Counted from the stretch's first letter, positions 44,299-53,785 are shown. The stretch: 64,000 bases of DNA from Cristatella mucedo (GCA_009760855.2 WPIO01000130.1:823501-887500); one strand, 5' to 3'. The notes: a model not told the origin generated them from the sequence alone. A program made the numbers and translations.

Positions 44299-44577
44299 AT
44301 GGATAAAAAAATTTCAAGAATTCTTTGTTGTGATTATGCTCTAAGAATTGCAAAAGACTTATGTGGCTTTGATGATGATAGTAGTTACATCGCTGTAGAT
44401 CTTTATAAGCGTATTTTTGCATTAGGCGATTCAAAAATTTCTATTCTTTTACAAGTTTGTGATGAGCATGATAAAATGAAAAAGAAAGAAGAAAAATATA
44501 CTCCAGCATTTGATAAATTTCATAGTTCGTTTGATGAGTTAAAAACAAAAGCTAATCACTTGAAATCTGGTTTTTAG
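44299..44577 (+). CDS. Tandem family member 3
   Basis: 92 residues, intact, starting at TTTATATAGGAAATG. The N-terminus MDKKISRILCCDYALRI aligns with member 1, the middle KISILLQVCDEHDKMKKK aligns with both, and it has its own Lys-rich C-terminal extension. Unknown function. Confidence 0.75.
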   Translation: MDKKISRILCCDYALRIAKDLCGFDDDSSYIAVDLYKRIFALGDSKISILLQVCDEHDKMKKKEEKYTPAFDKFHSSFDELKTKANHLKSGF

Positions 44578-44618
44578 TTTTGAATTTATGATTAATTTCT
44601 TATTTTTTATATAGGAAA

Positions 44619-45098
44619 ATGCAGGCAACTTCTGATGTTACTGATCCAAACCTTGCCATTAGTGCCACTCTCCTGAAATCTTACGTTGATTATCTTGTTA
44701 GGTCAAGGATGACTGCATATGATCAACAAACACTTGATTCAGATATTTCAGTTATGACTGATAATTCAGTTAAGAAATTCTATCTTGATGATTGTGATAT
44801 CGAAGCTCAAAAAATTGTAACTGTGGGATTATCTGATGTGACAGCTAATCTTGAAACAACTGTTAGATCTAAAGTTGATGCACTTCTAGATGATCCTTCT
44901 GAAATCTCTAGCTATACAGCATGGATTGCATCACAACTTCCAACGCTCTCAACAGTTATCTCGGGTGTATCAGGAGTTAAACCAGATATTTCTGAAATTG
45001 TTAAAGATGAGTGTTATGCAGTTCTTCCTGATCTAGCTGATGGTGTTAGTGCAAGACAAAAGGCAACTGCTGCAGCGTTAGAAGCACAATCGGCATAA
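44619..45098 (+). CDS. Unknown 159-residue protein
   Basis: Intact frame starting at TTTATATAGGAAAATG. Largely helical, acidic, rich in Ser/Thr/Asp. No signal peptide or clear membrane segment (a weakly hydrophobic LPTLSTVISGVSGV stretch near residues 107-120). The C-terminus is Ala-rich (QKATAAALEAQSA). I recognise no family; position among small unknown genes suggests an accessory or virion protein. Confidence 0.75.
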   Translation: MQATSDVTDPNLAISATLLKSYVDYLVRSRMTAYDQQTLDSDISVMTDNSVKKFYLDDCDIEAQKIVTVGLSDVTANLETTVRSKVDALLDDPSEISSYTAWIASQLPTLSTVISGVSGVKPDISEIVKDECYAVLPDLADGVSARQKATAAALEAQSA

Positions 45099-45135
45099 TT
45101 AATTTAATTAAAACAAAATAAACAGTATTATAGAA

Positions 45136-45527
45136 ATGATTTCAGTTGAAACAAGAAGTAAGGATTGCCTCAATGAAGTTCAAGGGCAGCAGCATTCAAA
45201 CTTTAAGATTTGTTCTTACCCAATGGGTAGAATTGAAGACATTAGATCAACATTAGTAAACGCTGTGAAACTAGTTATTGAATACAAAGCATTAAGAATC
45301 AATCATTCTGAACCAGAGATTGCAAACATATTTAGTAAAGTTAGAGATGGTTCAATCTTTGAAGAGTTTCTCAAAGACTTAAAAGTAGAAAAAATAAATA
45401 TAATTAAGTCAGAAGCTTACTCTAAAAAATAGAATTAACGAAACAAATAAAGAGGGAAATAGATGAAAGAAAGGACTTTGAACTTCCGGAAGAGTTGATT
45501 AAAGAAACTATGGATTGGAGGATTTAG
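45136..45527 (+). pseudogene. Unknown protein, frameshifted near its C-terminus
   Basis: 98 codons from a TTATAGAAATG start to a stop at 45432. The natural continuation is in another frame just after an A-run (about 45424-45430), giving a charged helical C-terminus (KREIDERKDFELPEELIKE) that ends in TAG at 45525-45527. A one-base slip in the A-run explains the break; an assembly error is an alternative. Unknown family. Confidence 0.6.
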
Positions 45528-45529
45528 AT

Positions 45530-46497
45530 ATTTACTAATCTAGCTTTCATAACTAAACCAATCTCAATAACATCTGAAGGACTAGGTGTTCTAAATCCTG
45601 CCTAAGATAGAACAGGATAACTAATATCAAGTGTTATTACTTTTTATCACTTTCTTCAGAGATAGCAAAGTTTGTTAAAGAATTACTTAACAATAACATG
45701 TAATCACCTTCCACACCGTAATAAGGTATTAGAAGGAAGAAAGTTGGGTGAGTAGAATTTGTGATAGTAGTTAGTAACTATATTATCATATTCTCCAGAC
45801 AACTTTTCTACTGTTACTGAAATTGTTGATGTAATAGTTCTATAGCTTATTCTAGTCATATTATCATCCTTTAGTAGAAATGAATTATTTTCAGCTGTTC
45901 TCCCATTGACATTATAATAAGTGTCACCATTGACAATGTTGGTATTAACAATATTTATTCTATTAATGTCTCTTATTTTTAATGTTATCTTTGAGTAGAT
46001 TGGTTTTTTAAGTTAATATCAGATAGCTTTGCTAAAGTAATGTCACTGGTGTTGTTAGATAGATTAGTAACACTTTTAGCACCTATTACACCATCTAATA
46101 GGAATGATTCATGGTTAAAAGATCTATTCGTTCTTAGAAATGTTGAATAAGCTCTTTCTTTTGTGTATGAGCAGTCAGTAGAGTTATTAGCAATTAACCT
46201 TATCTACTTCTAGAGTTCCATCTATTACTTGTCCTCCTTCTGTTCCAACTTTTGTATTAAGATACCGTTTTGTAGATAAATCATTTCCATTCACCGGATA
46301 AGCCACATTTACATATTTTTTGACTTAGCAGATAAATTTCCTCTTACAATGTCATCAGAGTCTTTTCGAATATTATTATTATCGGCAAATGTTTTACTTA
46401 CAGTTTCTAATTCACTAATAGTAGAACCAATATTTGTTATTCTATTTTTACCAAGATTTAGAGTTCCATTCATTTCTAATAATCTTCTGCTAAGCAT
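45530..46497 (-). pseudogene. Fibre-like protein 3 (broken)
   Basis: N-terminal part 46497-46309 reads LEMNGTLNLGKNRITNIGST. A following frame holds NVAYPVNGNDLSTKRYLNTK (about 46205-46305), and C-terminal, probably knob, sequence lies in other frames down to about 45700 (for example NGRTAENNSFLLKDDN near 45900). The repeat style N-x-I-x-N-L-x-P-V-x-x-x-D-A-x-x-K-x-Y is that of tail/adenovirus-like fibre shafts. A TATATAG box lies 14-20 bases upstream of the ATG. Multiple shifts. The role would be receptor binding; the 3' limit is approximate. Confidence 0.6.
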
Positions 46498-46498
46498 T

Positions 46499-47371
46499 TT
46501 ACGTTATCGCTATATAAACAGTAATATCTAATTCTGTATCAAATAAATTTGAACCTGATATAAAAGTTGATGACTGAACAACTTTTTTTTATTTGCATCA
46601 AGCACATACCCGCCATATAATTGATCTTGTAACGGCACTAACGTTGCTGGAAGTGGTAATACTATGCCTTTTTTCCAGCTGTAAATTCATACAATGTAGT
46701 AACAACAAACAAACCTCTAGGAATAGTGGTATCAGCTAAAGTAGAAACCCATCGACAATTAAGTGTTTTTCCATATAATTCTGTAGTCAAAGACCCATCA
46801 ACTGTTGCTCTAAAACGTACTACAGCAATATTTCTATCAGATATTCTGTTTAGATAGTTAAAGTTTACACCATCATTAGGATTAACAGGGTCGTTTTCTA
46901 AGAAGATAGAGTATCCATTCATATCTAAATTTCCATTGAGATTGCCACCAGTTAGCTTAAGAAAACTAGAGTCCATATGTGATTTATTTGGAATATCATT
47001 ATCAGAAATAGGAGGTCCCCAACAGATACATTTTCACTTACAGTCAGTGACCCACTAATAATTCCACCAGTCTTTGGAAGTTTACTATATGCATAATCTT
47101 TTGTTGCAGCATCACTAGGATTTACAGGATTTGCTAATTCTATTATCTTATAATTTTTCACATCAATATCTCCATCAGCTGTAGTTCCTATTGAAACTTT
47201 AGTAACGAAATTGGTATCTATGTACTTTCTATTTACTGCATCTCCAATATCAACAGGATAACCTAAATCCTTTATTAAATCACCATTCATACTTAAACTG
47301 CCTGTAAGTACATCACCGCTCTTTTTAATGTAATTAGTTATACCAATTCCTCTTCTTTTAGGCCTGAACAT
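46499..47371 (-). pseudogene. Fibre-like protein 2 (frameshifted)
   Basis: Starts at a TATAGAAATG motif. Frame 47371-46952 carries two shaft-type repeats (IKDLGYPVDIGDAVNRKYID; IIELANPVNPSDAATKDY). A shift near 47010 moves to frame 46976-46662 with GNLDMNGYSIFLENDPVNPN, and a second shift in an A-run near 46590 leads to a C-terminus ending at 46499-46501. The distal half would be the knob. Its stop nearly touches the start of fibre-like gene 3, so the genes are tightly packed. Confidence 0.7.
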
Positions 47372-47373
47372 TT

Positions 47374-48233
47374 CTATACAATAGTAAAAAGAAAATCAAT
47401 GTAAGTTATTCCACTTGCAACAGTAAACTTATCAATAGCATAAGTACACGTTACATCTATATTAATTATTAAAACTAGAGTGCCACTAACTCCATAAGTA
47501 TTATTACTTGTTAATTATACGTAAGAATTTGTTTTTTCAGTTGCGTACATAATTCCACTTACCATTGCAAAGTTAGGTAATGCTCTGGAAAGAATTTTTT
47601 AAGATTAGTTACAAATCCTATTGTTTTTCGTAATTGTTGGTGTATAAGCGGCCTATCTCTTGGCGTAATTTGTTGCAATGAAAAACTTGGTCCACTACTT
47701 CCATTATCAGTAATACTCAAACCCAGCATATCAAGATAAAATACAGCGGGATAAGTACCAGAACTTGCCCCAAAATATATAAATGATATTTGCTTATTAC
47801 TATCTATGTACTGTTTTGTTATAGTGTCAGAGTCTTTTAAGTTAGTAATATTCTTTCTTCCCATATTCATACTTACTGTTGCTTTACCTTAAAACACTTG
47901 TGTCATATTCTTTAGTAGTCCATAGTTTGTAACTTTTTAAGGTCTTAAATCGCTTTATACAGTCCCGTCAGCCGAATTACCTGATATACCAACAATATTC
48001 TTACAATTCAACTTTGATATCATCTTTGCATCAGTCTTTGAAAGAAATCCTGATACACTTGAAACAGTTGCTAAATCACCTATAACATTTGTGGCTATAC
48101 TTCCTCCAAACTTTGAACTAAAACCGTAATCCAATCTTATTGCATCACCATCATTAACAGGATAACCTAAATTATTTCCATTTGCGTTAAGATCACTGTA
48201 AATAAATCCATTAATCTTTCTAACTTTTTCCAT
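47374..48233 (-). pseudogene. Fibre-like protein 1 (broken)
   Basis: N-terminal frame 48233-47955 (INGFIYSDLNANGNNLGYPV, then NDGDAIRLDYGF) resembles the start of the plus-strand fibre gene at 59455. A second frame 47870-47559 has MGRKNITNLKDSDTITKQYI and a knob-like remainder; the last part is in a third frame ending at 47374. Its TAG stop lies inside the start motif of fibre-like gene 2. It shares the short intergenic region 48234-48246 with the divergent gene at 48247. Confidence 0.7.
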
Positions 48234-48246
48234 TCACTTATAATAT
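48234..48246. promoter_or_regulatory. Divergent start region
   Basis: Only 13 bases (TCACTTATAATAT) separate the start codons of the minus-strand fibre gene and the plus-strand membrane protein gene. A TATAATATA element is present for both orientations. Confidence 0.45.
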
Positions 48247-48916
48247 ATGAAGAATAAAAAAGGTAAAGGAGTTGATAGTATAAAAGAAGGTGTTGATACA
48301 ATAAAAGAAGTAGTTTCTGAGGTTACAACTGCAACTGAAGTAGGTTCGAAAGCAGTTATAAAGTTAGTACCTAAAGTTGCTATGAAACTGTCTTTACAAG
48401 CCTCAAACAAGATAGCAAAGATTGTTCCAAAAGTGTTACAATCGCTTAAAGTTATTGGAACAGCTACAAAAGCTCTAGGAGGATTTCTATCAGGAGTAAC
48501 AGGAATAGTTGGTAGATCTTGGTTTGTTTATAAAAGAAATTGTTGATGACGTTGCTTCTGGCAAGTATGGTCAAGTGTTCTGGAAAACAATGTCAGATAA
48601 AAAAGAAGGACTATCAAAGATGGTTGCAAGTTTAGAAGTAGGGTTTTACATCAATGAGATACTATTTGAAGCAGAGAAGGCAAAGAGTGATTGGTATCTT
48701 AACCCTAGTAAGTTTTTATCTGATACATTTGGAGAAGAAGTTTCTTGGGATGCAACAAAACTCGCTCCAATCGCTTGGAAGAAGAACTTTCTTGAAATGA
48801 GAGGAGATTTTCTACCTGCTATTCCAGCCATCATTGCTAGCATAGCAAGTGTAATAGGAACAGTTGGTTTAGCAGTTTCAATCACTGTAGCCGTCGCAGG
48901 ATTGATAAAAAAATAG
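48247..48916 (+). pseudogene. Putative membrane/virion protein (one frameshift)
   Basis: First frame 48247-48546 begins with a Lys/Gly-rich MKNKKGKGVDSIKEGVD and amphipathic helices (KLVPKVAMKLSLQASNK). It shifts near 48515 to the frame 48509-48916, which ends with a hydrophobic segment (PAIPAIIASIASVIGTVGLA) and KK. About 220 residues in all. A basic, amphipathic, membrane-active protein would fit the place of adenovirus pVI-like minor capsid proteins, but homology is not visible. Composition and position support a real gene. Confidence 0.6.
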
Positions 48917-48927
48917 TAGATGAAACA

Positions 48928-49161
48928 ATGTATACTGCTAGAGCACCTAAAATGAATACTCACGAAGAAAGAATGAGTGCTTTATCACTTCAAAGTGAAA
49001 GATTAAATAATGCTATTGTAGACTTGAAAAACGTGATAGAGCTACTTGATAAGGGTGTTGATATAGATCTAAGTGATAAAGTAAAAAACAGCGAGGTCAA
49101 AAATAGATTATACCATTTTAATAAAGGAAGAGAACTTATAGAAAAAGGAGTTGTTAGTTAA
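48928..49161 (+). CDS. Small coiled-coil protein
   Basis: 77 residues, intact. Heptad-like sequence (LNNAIVDLKNVIELLDKGVD) with a charged C-terminus. It starts 12 bases after the previous stop without a TATAGA motif, so it may be co-transcribed. A later Met (residue 9, MNTHEERM) is an alternative start. Unknown function. Confidence 0.6.
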   Translation: MYTARAPKMNTHEERMSALSLQSERLNNAIVDLKNVIELLDKGVDIDLSDKVKNSEVKNRLYHFNKGRELIEKGVVS

Positions 49162-49167
49162 TAGTGA

Positions 49168-49350
49168 AGATTTAAAACGAGACATAAAAAAGTAGAAAGT
49201 AGTTCAGTAGGAGGCCGTAAAACCTGTGACTATAAAGCTGAGTCCGCAATTCTATTGAGTAATCTTTTTGCACACGGTAAGAGTCAAGAAGAAATTCATT
49301 CAGTGATACTAAAATTAAGAGATGACCTAAAACGAAGATGTAAGAACTAG
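49168..49350 (+). pseudogene. Short Lys/Arg-rich frame without a start codon
   Basis: 60 codons opening after a TGA at 49165-49167 and ending in TAG. The product contains KAESAILLSNLFAHGKSQEE and a basic C-terminus. The preceding TAATAGTGAAGA resembles a decayed start motif. It converges on the HNH gene, sharing the CTAG of both stops. Unknown. Confidence 0.4.
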
Positions 49351-49904
49351 AAATCCGTGTAACGAACTATTATATTCTCTTCTGTTAGTTCATAAGTAAG
49401 ATTAAGTCTAGCAAATTGCAAATGAAGTTTTATTGCCATCATATCTCGAGCTAAAGCTGCCTCTTCATCAGAATCAAATAAAGCCAAGGGATATTCTTGT
49501 TTATCTATTTTCATTTTTTATCTCCATTTATTTGTTTTCTTATGATAATCAACACCAATAAAATCAGATGATAAACCTTTTCGTTTTGGCTTATTTCTCA
49601 TATTTTCTGAACGAGTTGCTTCACGTAAATTCTCGAAACGATTATTTAGTTTATCATTATCAATGTGGTCTATGTCATTCAAAGAGAATTTACCAGTCAT
49701 GATTAACCACAACAACCTATGAGCATAGTATGATTTTCCATCAACTCTTATTTGTCTGTATCCATTGAGAGTTATTGATCCTGCTTCCGATCCAACTATT
49801 ACTTTCTGTCTTCTAACCTTATTTGTAAATTTTCCAGTTAGAGCGTTGTAATCAAATAATTCAAGAACCCTATCTCTAAAAGTAGTATGTTCATCTTGAT
49901 CCAT
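49347..49904 (-). pseudogene. HNH endonuclease with AP2-like C-terminus (one stop)
   Basis: Homing-endonuclease-type protein, about 185 codons. N-terminal region FDYNALTGKFTNKVRR; HNH core around YAHRLLWLIMTGKF, DIDHIDNDKLNNRFENLR and SENMRNK (the His-Asp-Asn signature). Then FIGVDYHKKTNKWR begins an AP2-like DNA-binding module, which continues in the same frame after a TAA (49518-49520) through DSDEEAALARDMMAIKLH and FARLN to a TAG at 49347-49349. Such genes are common in phages and giant viruses and spread by self-homing; I do not know it as part of the core Polinton set. The stop would remove most of the AP2 part. Confidence 0.85.
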
Positions 49905-49961
49905 TTTTAGTATACATTACTTTTTTATTGTTTAATATAATATTAATTTAATTTATATAGA

Positions 49962-50724
49962 ATGTATCAAGAAGTCAAACTTGATCTATCTGATCATCAA
50001 ATTGGTCTAATTCATAAATCTAAGGAACCAATCTCTATAAGATTAAAGTACTGATCTAAGTGGCACTAAATCTATTCTTGTAACAGATACTCAAAGAAGA
50101 AGAATGGAAAAGTATAAAGGAAAAGGAGTAGGAATGCAACTGAATCTTAGTCTTAAACAGTTAAAGGCAAATAGAAAAGTAGGTTCAGGTATTATGGATA
50201 TAATAAATAAGATATCTGGTGGAAGGGAGTTTCACGTAAAATTACCAGCAGGAGTAAAATCAGAATTTGTTCCAAATAGAAATTGTACTAATACTAATAG
50301 ATATAGCTATGCAGGACCAGGAACCAAGTTTACTAAAAGAATGGAAGAAGGTTACCAGGGAGTCAATGATGTTGATAATCGCGCACTTATCCATGATCAT
50401 ACATACACAGAGACAGGAGGAATGTCAGAACCAAGAAGAACAGAAATACGAAATTTATCCGACCTTGTACTGGCAGAGAGTGCTGCTCGTATTCCACTTG
50501 ACCCTAAACAGCCTGCTTATGTTAGAGAAGATGCTAAGACGGTGGCAGCTGTCATGGCAGCAAAAGCAAAATTAGGTTTAGGCATTGGTGGAATGTTAAG
50601 CGATTCATTTGCCACTGATTTCTTAAAAGATGAAGTAAACAATCAATCAAGTTTGAATAAGATAAAAAATTATGCCCGTGGCATTGTTGATGGGATGATG
50701 GATATCAGTGGAAAAAAGATATAA
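49962..50724 (+). pseudogene. Virion protein with phospholipase A2-like domain (N-terminal frameshift)
   Basis: Starts at TTTATATAGAATG (49953-49964) with MYQEVKLDLSDHQIGLIHKS, shifts near 50050, then runs uninterrupted to 50724. After a Gly/Lys-rich linker (KYKGKGVGMQL) comes YAGPGTKFTKRMEEGYQGV, then the VDNRAL-IHDHTY stretch. This order, a Gly-rich Ca-binding-like loop followed by His-Asp, matches the parvovirus VP1 type PLA2 domain, used by virions for membrane escape. The C-terminal region is Ala-rich helix. The family link is by motif only; the opening pattern resembles adenovirus-like core proteins of adintoviruses. Confidence 0.7.
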
Positions 50725-50772
50725 AAAATTAACTAATTTAACTAATTTTATTTTTGTTTTTTTATTGATTAC

Positions 50773-51261
50773 CTAATAATCAGCAGGATTGAATTCATTT
50801 CGCTTGCCTGAATTATAAACTTTATCTTGATCAACCTGTAATCTAATATTAAGTCTTTCTTCAGAGTTGTAAGTATCTTTAGTTACGTAACTGTCGTCAA
50901 GAATGCCTGTAATAGAAAAGTCAGTTCCAAGTATCTGAACTAAATCAGCAATAGTGTTGAACTTCAGTTGTTTATTTTTTTGACCGAAGAATATGCTTGG
51001 TTTGATGCCAAAATCGATTCTTATTTAAACTGTAGATCTTTGAGACAAATCATAACCAGAGAAATCAAGTTTTTTACTTGACCTTTCTGCAATATCTTCA
51101 AGAGAAGGCATCATCTCTTCAGTAATGTATACCCACATGTTAAAGTAAGGTTTAGAATCTTTTGAAACCTTCTCTTCAATGTGAACTCTTGCTGGTTTTC
51201 CTTTTGGAATAATAACAGAAGCATTTTCAAGAACTAGAAATTTCTTTTTTTGGATTTCCAT
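50773..51261 (-). pseudogene. Unknown conserved-looking protein (one stop)
   Basis: Starts at TCTATAGAAATG on the minus strand. The first 78 codons (51261-51025) include KGKPARVHIEEKVSKDSKPY and MWVYITEEMMPSLEDIAE. An in-frame TAA (51025-51027) is followed by another 83 codons in the same frame (IRIDFGIKPSIFFGQKNKQL; DLVQILGTDF; SYVTKDTYNSEERLNIRLQV), ending at 50773. The coding character clearly continues past the stop, so I treat it as one gene of about 162 codons. Family not recognised. Confidence 0.65.
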
Positions 51262-51290
51262 TTCTATAGAGGGGAAATAAATTGTTTAAA

Positions 51291-51641
51291 TTAAATTAAT
51301 AATTCTATCGTTGTTCCAAAATCAGTTAATTCCATTAGTTTTAAGAAGATTAAGCACCTTCTTCCACAATCTTTCTGATTGAACTTTTGCAGTTGAAACA
51401 TTTGAAAAGATGGTATATCACCGAAGTAATTTATTACCTCTGGCATTGGTGGAGCTCCAAAAGAATCAAAGTAAAAACACTTAAATCCTTCTTTTTTAAG
51501 TGCTACCCAATTGTATATTGCAAGATCTGATTCTCCTGTGTTACAAATAAAACATTCATTCTCTAATGGGTTTGTTAGTTCATCTCTTGCAAAGACACCT
51601 CTAAAGTTTTTAATGTCTAATTCTTTTATATAATAATTTAT
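51291..51641 (-). pseudogene. Adenain-like cysteine protease (start lost, catalytic His replaced)
   Basis: Polinton/adenovirus-type maturation protease that should cleave capsid precursors. Features: FRGVFARDEL near the N-terminus; IYNWVAL where the family has HWV, so the catalytic His is Asn; YFDSFGAPPM with the acidic catalytic residue; and KDCGRRCLIFLK with the nucleophilic Cys. About 116 residues, slightly short. The start motif TATAGAAATA at 51639-51641 ends in ATA where ATG is expected; the nearest in-frame non-ATG candidate is at 51656. Both changes indicate loss of function. It lies downstream of the zinc-ribbon gene on the same strand. Confidence 0.85.
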
Positions 51642-51666
51642 TTCTATATCAGTCAAAGCTGATGAT

Positions 51667-51957
51667 TTAACTTTTTTTTAGTTTGTCTATAGTGCTCTTA
51701 ATCTCATTAATTATTTGTTGTTCACTTGCTCCTCTTCCAATCCTTCTTCCTTGAGATAAAGATCCTTCACCAACTGCAACTGGAGTACTAACAGAAACTG
51801 GAATACTTCTAAGTCTAACAAATTTTGATTTCTTTTTGCTACAGATTGTACAAATTCCTTGTACCATTCCTCTTAATCCTTTTGTGCTATCTATTTCAAC
51901 ATAATCTTCATGGATTGTATCAGTTGGTTCCTTACACTTTATACAACAAATTCCCAT
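51667..51957 (-). CDS. Zinc-ribbon protein
   Basis: 97 residues from the Met at 51957, which starts the zinc ribbon directly; an upstream in-frame Met at 51978 would add a short hydrophobic leader. CCIKCKEPTDT and ICTICSKKKSKFV form a CxxC...CxxC pair typical of a DUF5679-like ribbon that I associate with adenovirus-like and Polinton-like viruses. The C-terminal half is basic and polar (GRRIGRGASEQQ). It lies between protease and ATPase, divergent from the latter. Intact. Function unknown, possibly nucleic-acid binding. Confidence 0.7.
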   Translation of the reverse strand: MGICCIKCKEPTDTIHEDYVEIDSTKGLRGMVQGICTICSKKKSKFVRLRSIPVSVSTPVAVGEGSLSQGRRIGRGASEQQIINEIKSTIDKLKKS

Positions 51958-51984
51958 ATACAAATATAAAAAATTCAATATAGA

Positions 51985-52656
51985 ATGTCTTTAAAAGTTA
52001 AACCTTTTGATTTTGGACAGGATATTGTTACTGGACACCAAGAACCATTACTTAAAGTACCTATTAGAGCGTTAGTTTTAGGACCGAGTGGAAGTGGTAA
52101 ATCTCAGTTAGTATTAAATTGGAAACTTTTAGGAAGGTTAAAATATGATATTTGTACTATTATTGCAATAAGTTTAGATCAACCACTATATAGTGAATTT
52201 ATAGAAATGACAAAAGGTAGTCATTCTTACGTTTGGGTTAATGGAATAGATGAAATGCCAGATGTTGACTCATATAAGAATTGTAGAAATGCTATTGTAT
52301 AAGACGATCTTATGTCTGAAGATCATACAAAGATATTAGATTATTTTACTAGAGGAAGACATAAAAGAATGAACGTATTCTATCTTGCTCAAGGATTTAC
52401 ATGAATACCTAAATGAGATATTAGGAATAATATAAATTGTATCATAATATTTAAACAAAACAATAACGATATTGAGTATATCCGAGAGTCATATGTTGGT
52501 GATATAGATAGAAAGCAATTTAAAGATTGGGTCGATTCTAGTACAAGGAAAAGATTTGGATATTGTGTTATAGACTTAAACAAAACTGGAGATCAGGGGA
52601 GTTTGTGGTCTGTTGATGAAGAAGGAAAACAACTAATAACTATTTTCAATACTTAA
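51985..52656 (+). pseudogene. FtsK/HerA-type packaging ATPase (three stops)
   Basis: Genome-packaging ATPase of the A32/Polinton type. Walker A is GPSGSGKS at residues 33-40; the Walker B region reads AIV-stop-DDLMSEDH (TAA at 52300-52302), so the stop interrupts the strand just before the acidic pair. Downstream GRHKRMNVFYLAQGF is the conserved sensor-like strand. TGA codons at 52402-52404 and 52414-52416 flank IPK; in relatives these positions are often basic, so CGA-to-TGA is a plausible origin. The frame is otherwise continuous for 223 codons without shifts. Starts at AATATAGAATG. Confidence 0.92.
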
Positions 52657-52666
52657 TAGGAGAGGA

Positions 52667-52928
52667 ATGATAAACGGAAAGTTGTATCAAAGGAAAAACA
52701 GACCGTACGAAGGAAGTGTTTAAATTAAATACTGCAACTATACTTAACAACGGTGAAGAGATGGCAAGAATTAAAGCTGAAATTGTTGTTAGAGATCAAG
52801 TAGAACATAAACTAAATGAACGTGCTTTAGAACATTCAAAAAATGATTTAGGTGATGTTGATTTTAATAAACTTAAAGTAATAAGACCTAAACTTGCAAT
52901 ACAAATGGAATGGAAAGTAATGAACTAA
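52667..52928 (+). pseudogene. Unknown small protein (frameshift)
   Basis: Begins MINGKLYQRKNRPYEG, shifts near 52715, and continues in the frame 52716-52928 (LNTATILNNGEEMARIKAEI; FNKLKVIRPKLAIQMEWK). About 86 residues. It follows the ATPase by 10 bases and overlaps the next gene's start by 19 bases, suggesting co-transcription. Unknown family. Confidence 0.5.
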
Positions 52929-53780
52929 TCGAAAAGGCAATAGAAGCTAAAGCGCCTCAAGATATTTCTACAGTTTTGAAAAAAGCAATTACTGATATTA
53001 CATCTGGAAAACATAAAAGAGCAATTACTAGAGTAAATCAAGCAAAGACTCGTGCAGCCAATCCAAAAATAAGAGAAATTCTTGATGGTGTTCAAAAAAC
53101 AGTGGCAGAAAGTCTTAACAATAATCCGTCCACTGGAACTGCAAAGAGTAAAAAGGCAAATATAAAAGAAGTTGAACCAATTGCTTCTAGTACTCCAAAG
53201 AGGAGAGGAAGAAAAAGTAAAGATAAAACTGCTTTACCAATTGTAAGTGTTACAGAACCTTCCGCAAGTGTTATAGAACCTGTTGCAAGTGCTACAGAAA
53301 CTAGCACGCCAAAATTTACAACTGCTATAGAAGCTACTTTACCTACAATTATTGAACACCCATGGGTTACAAGACAACAATTATTTGATATTAGTACTAA
53401 ATCTCATACAGGAAGAATGTCATCTGCAATGAAAGAAGATATAATGAAAATTACAGAGGATAATATTGGAGAGAGTCTTACTAATATCCAAAAATAATTG
53501 GAGAAGGTAGAAAAAAGGAGTGAAAACAAAAAAAATTCTTGATCATATAAAATCAAAATCACTAAGACCTAAATCTGGAGAAGGATTAAAAGTTGTTCCA
53601 GTGTTTGCTAAGAGTGATAAAGAAGTATTTAATAAGATTGATTTATGGTTGAGAGAGCTTGCTGCTGGAAATAAAGGAGTTGTAAATTCAATCAGTGCTG
53701 TGGTAGATTATTTAGCTAGGTCTAGAAAAGCACCAAAATCTTACGTTGCAAAAATAAATAATCTATTATTTAATATATAG
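52910..53780 (+). pseudogene. Basic core-like protein (frameshift)
   Basis: Frame 52910-53497 (195 codons): helical N-terminus (VLKKAITDITSGKHKRAITR), then a Pro/Thr/Ser-rich linker with an AT-hook-like PKRRGRKSKDK, then HPWVTRQQLFDISTKSHTG. After a stop at 53495-53497 the sequence continues in another frame to 53780 with FAKSDKEVFNKIDLWLREL and YLARSRKAPKSYVAK, probably its original C-terminus because no start motif precedes it. The basic character suits a DNA-condensing virion core protein, but this is inference. Confidence 0.55.
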
Positions 53781-53785
53781 AAATG
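53774..53785 (+). promoter_or_regulatory. Start motif TATATAGAAATG of the penton gene
   Basis: The clearest form of the element's start motif, overlapping the ATG of the intact penton gene. Confidence 0.6.
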
